Assembly: GCA_946616295.1 (NCBI GenBank) | Contig: CAMOIU010000035.1 | Location: 1-30,520, forward strand | Direction: 5' to 3' | From: CAG-791 sp002392385 | Lineage (GTDB): Bacteria > Bacillota > Clostridia > Lachnospirales > Lachnospiraceae | DNA length: 30,520 bases | Shown here: positions 30,073 to 30,520 of the stretch, in pieces | Numbering within the stretch: the first letter of the stretch is position 1 | How the letters are laid out: every line of letters begins with the position of its first letter | Notes under the pieces: model-generated | Told to the model about the DNA's origin: nothing | What the model saw: only the letters and a program-made list of their open reading frames with translations | Database searches by the model: none | Translations under genes and position numbers: made by a program

Positions 30073-30520
30073 ATGGCATATCTGACAGATATCGAGATCG
30101 CCCAGGCGGCTCACCCCGAAAAGGTCACGAAGATCGCGGCTTCTCTGGGCATCGATGAGAAGTATATTGAACAGTACGGCAACTACAAGGCCAAGATCGA
30201 CTGCAGTTTTCTCAAGGATCACGCGGCGGATCCCGACGGTAAGCTGATCCTGGTCACGGCCATCACCCCTACGCCTGCCGGCGAGGGCAAGACCACCACC
30301 AGCGTCGGTCTGGCGGACGGTCTGCGGGCCATCGGCAAGAAGTCCGTGGTCGCCCTCCGCGAGCCCTCCCTGGGCCCGGTCTTCGGCATCAAGGGCGGCG
30401 CGGCCGGCGGCGGCTACGCACAGGTCATCCCCATGGAGGACATCAACCTCCATTTCACCGGTGATTTCCACGCCATCGGCGCGGCCAACAACCTTCTGGC
30501 GGCCATGCTGGACAACCACA
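30073..30520 (+). CDS. fhs: Formate--tetrahydrofolate ligase, N-terminal part
   Basis: The first 149 codons are visible; the gene runs off the window (full length is normally about 555 residues). It starts MAYLTDIEIAQAAHPEKVTK with AGGAGG 5 nt before the ATG. The ATP-binding loop TPTPAGEGKTTTSVGL and the following REPSLGPVFGIKGGAAGGGYAQVIPMEDINLHFTGD are hallmarks of the enzyme. It joins formate to tetrahydrofolate using ATP, supplying 10-formyl-THF for purine synthesis, or acting in the methyl branch of the Wood-Ljungdahl pathway in acetogens. The 180-bp upstream gap implies its own promoter. Confidence 0.97.
   Translation, partial: MAYLTDIEIAQAAHPEKVTKIAASLGIDEKYIEQYGNYKAKIDCSFLKDHAADPDGKLILVTAITPTPAGEGKTTTSVGLADGLRAIGKKSVVALREPSLGPVFGIKGGAAGGGYAQVIPMEDINLHFTGDFHAIGAANNLLAAMLDNH

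Overview
The window looks like a GC-rich member of the Bacillota, most likely a gut or rumen clostridium of the Lachnospiraceae type. The pointers are consistent AGGAGG ribosome binding sites, a clostridial style of gene content (fhs, cytoplasmic glycosidases, a GntP/IlvD-Edd locus, a eukaryotic-like kinase with TPRs) and no hallmark of Bacteroidota or Actinomycetota. The taxonomic call is inference. Genes are densely packed on both strands, and no rRNA, tRNA, CRISPR array or insertion sequence was seen.

Layout. (1) 3-7827, plus strand: a five-gene glycoside-degradation operon (GH2, a TIM-barrel sugar isomerase/epimerase-like protein, GH78 alpha-L-rhamnosidase, GH43 with an accessory domain, GH1 beta-glycosidase), closed by a strong terminator shared with the convergent operon. 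None of the proteins whose N-terminus is visible has a signal peptide, so they probably work in the cytoplasm on imported rhamnose-containing glycosides. (2) 13669-7891, minus strand: a 27-codon remnant resembling the start of a DUF3990 protein, a double alpha/beta-hydrolase, an FCD-type GntR regulator, a GntP transporter and an IlvD/Edd dehydratase. The transporter-dehydratase unit has its own promoter and two sites that match the FCD-GntR operator pattern exactly, so it is probably a sugar-acid utilisation unit repressed by the neighbouring regulator. (3) 13761-14341: an intergenic array of about twelve inverted repeats at a near-constant 51-53 bp period. (4) 14454-18802: sbcD-sbcC. (5) 18969-24350: a short-chain dehydrogenase, a Ser/Thr kinase whose catalytic domain is split by a repeat-containing insert, a 44-aa membrane microprotein, a TPR lipoprotein, and a fusion of a NifX-like domain, a His/Cys-rich metal-binding linker and a SlyD-like prolyl isomerase. 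(6) 24418-25971: a second GH43 enzyme. (7) 27780-25979, minus strand: argC translationally coupled to a DMT-family exporter. (8) 27964-30520: a ketopantoate-reductase-family protein, a truncated aldo/keto reductase start, a PgeF/laccase-domain protein and the beginning of fhs.

The most unusual items are the phased inverted-repeat array beside sbcDC, the kinase with a repeat insert between its APE-like motif and helix F, the NifX-metal linker-SlyD fusion, the tandem hydrolase with two complete catalytic triads, and two gene remnants that each keep a ribosome binding site and only the first 22-31 family codons.
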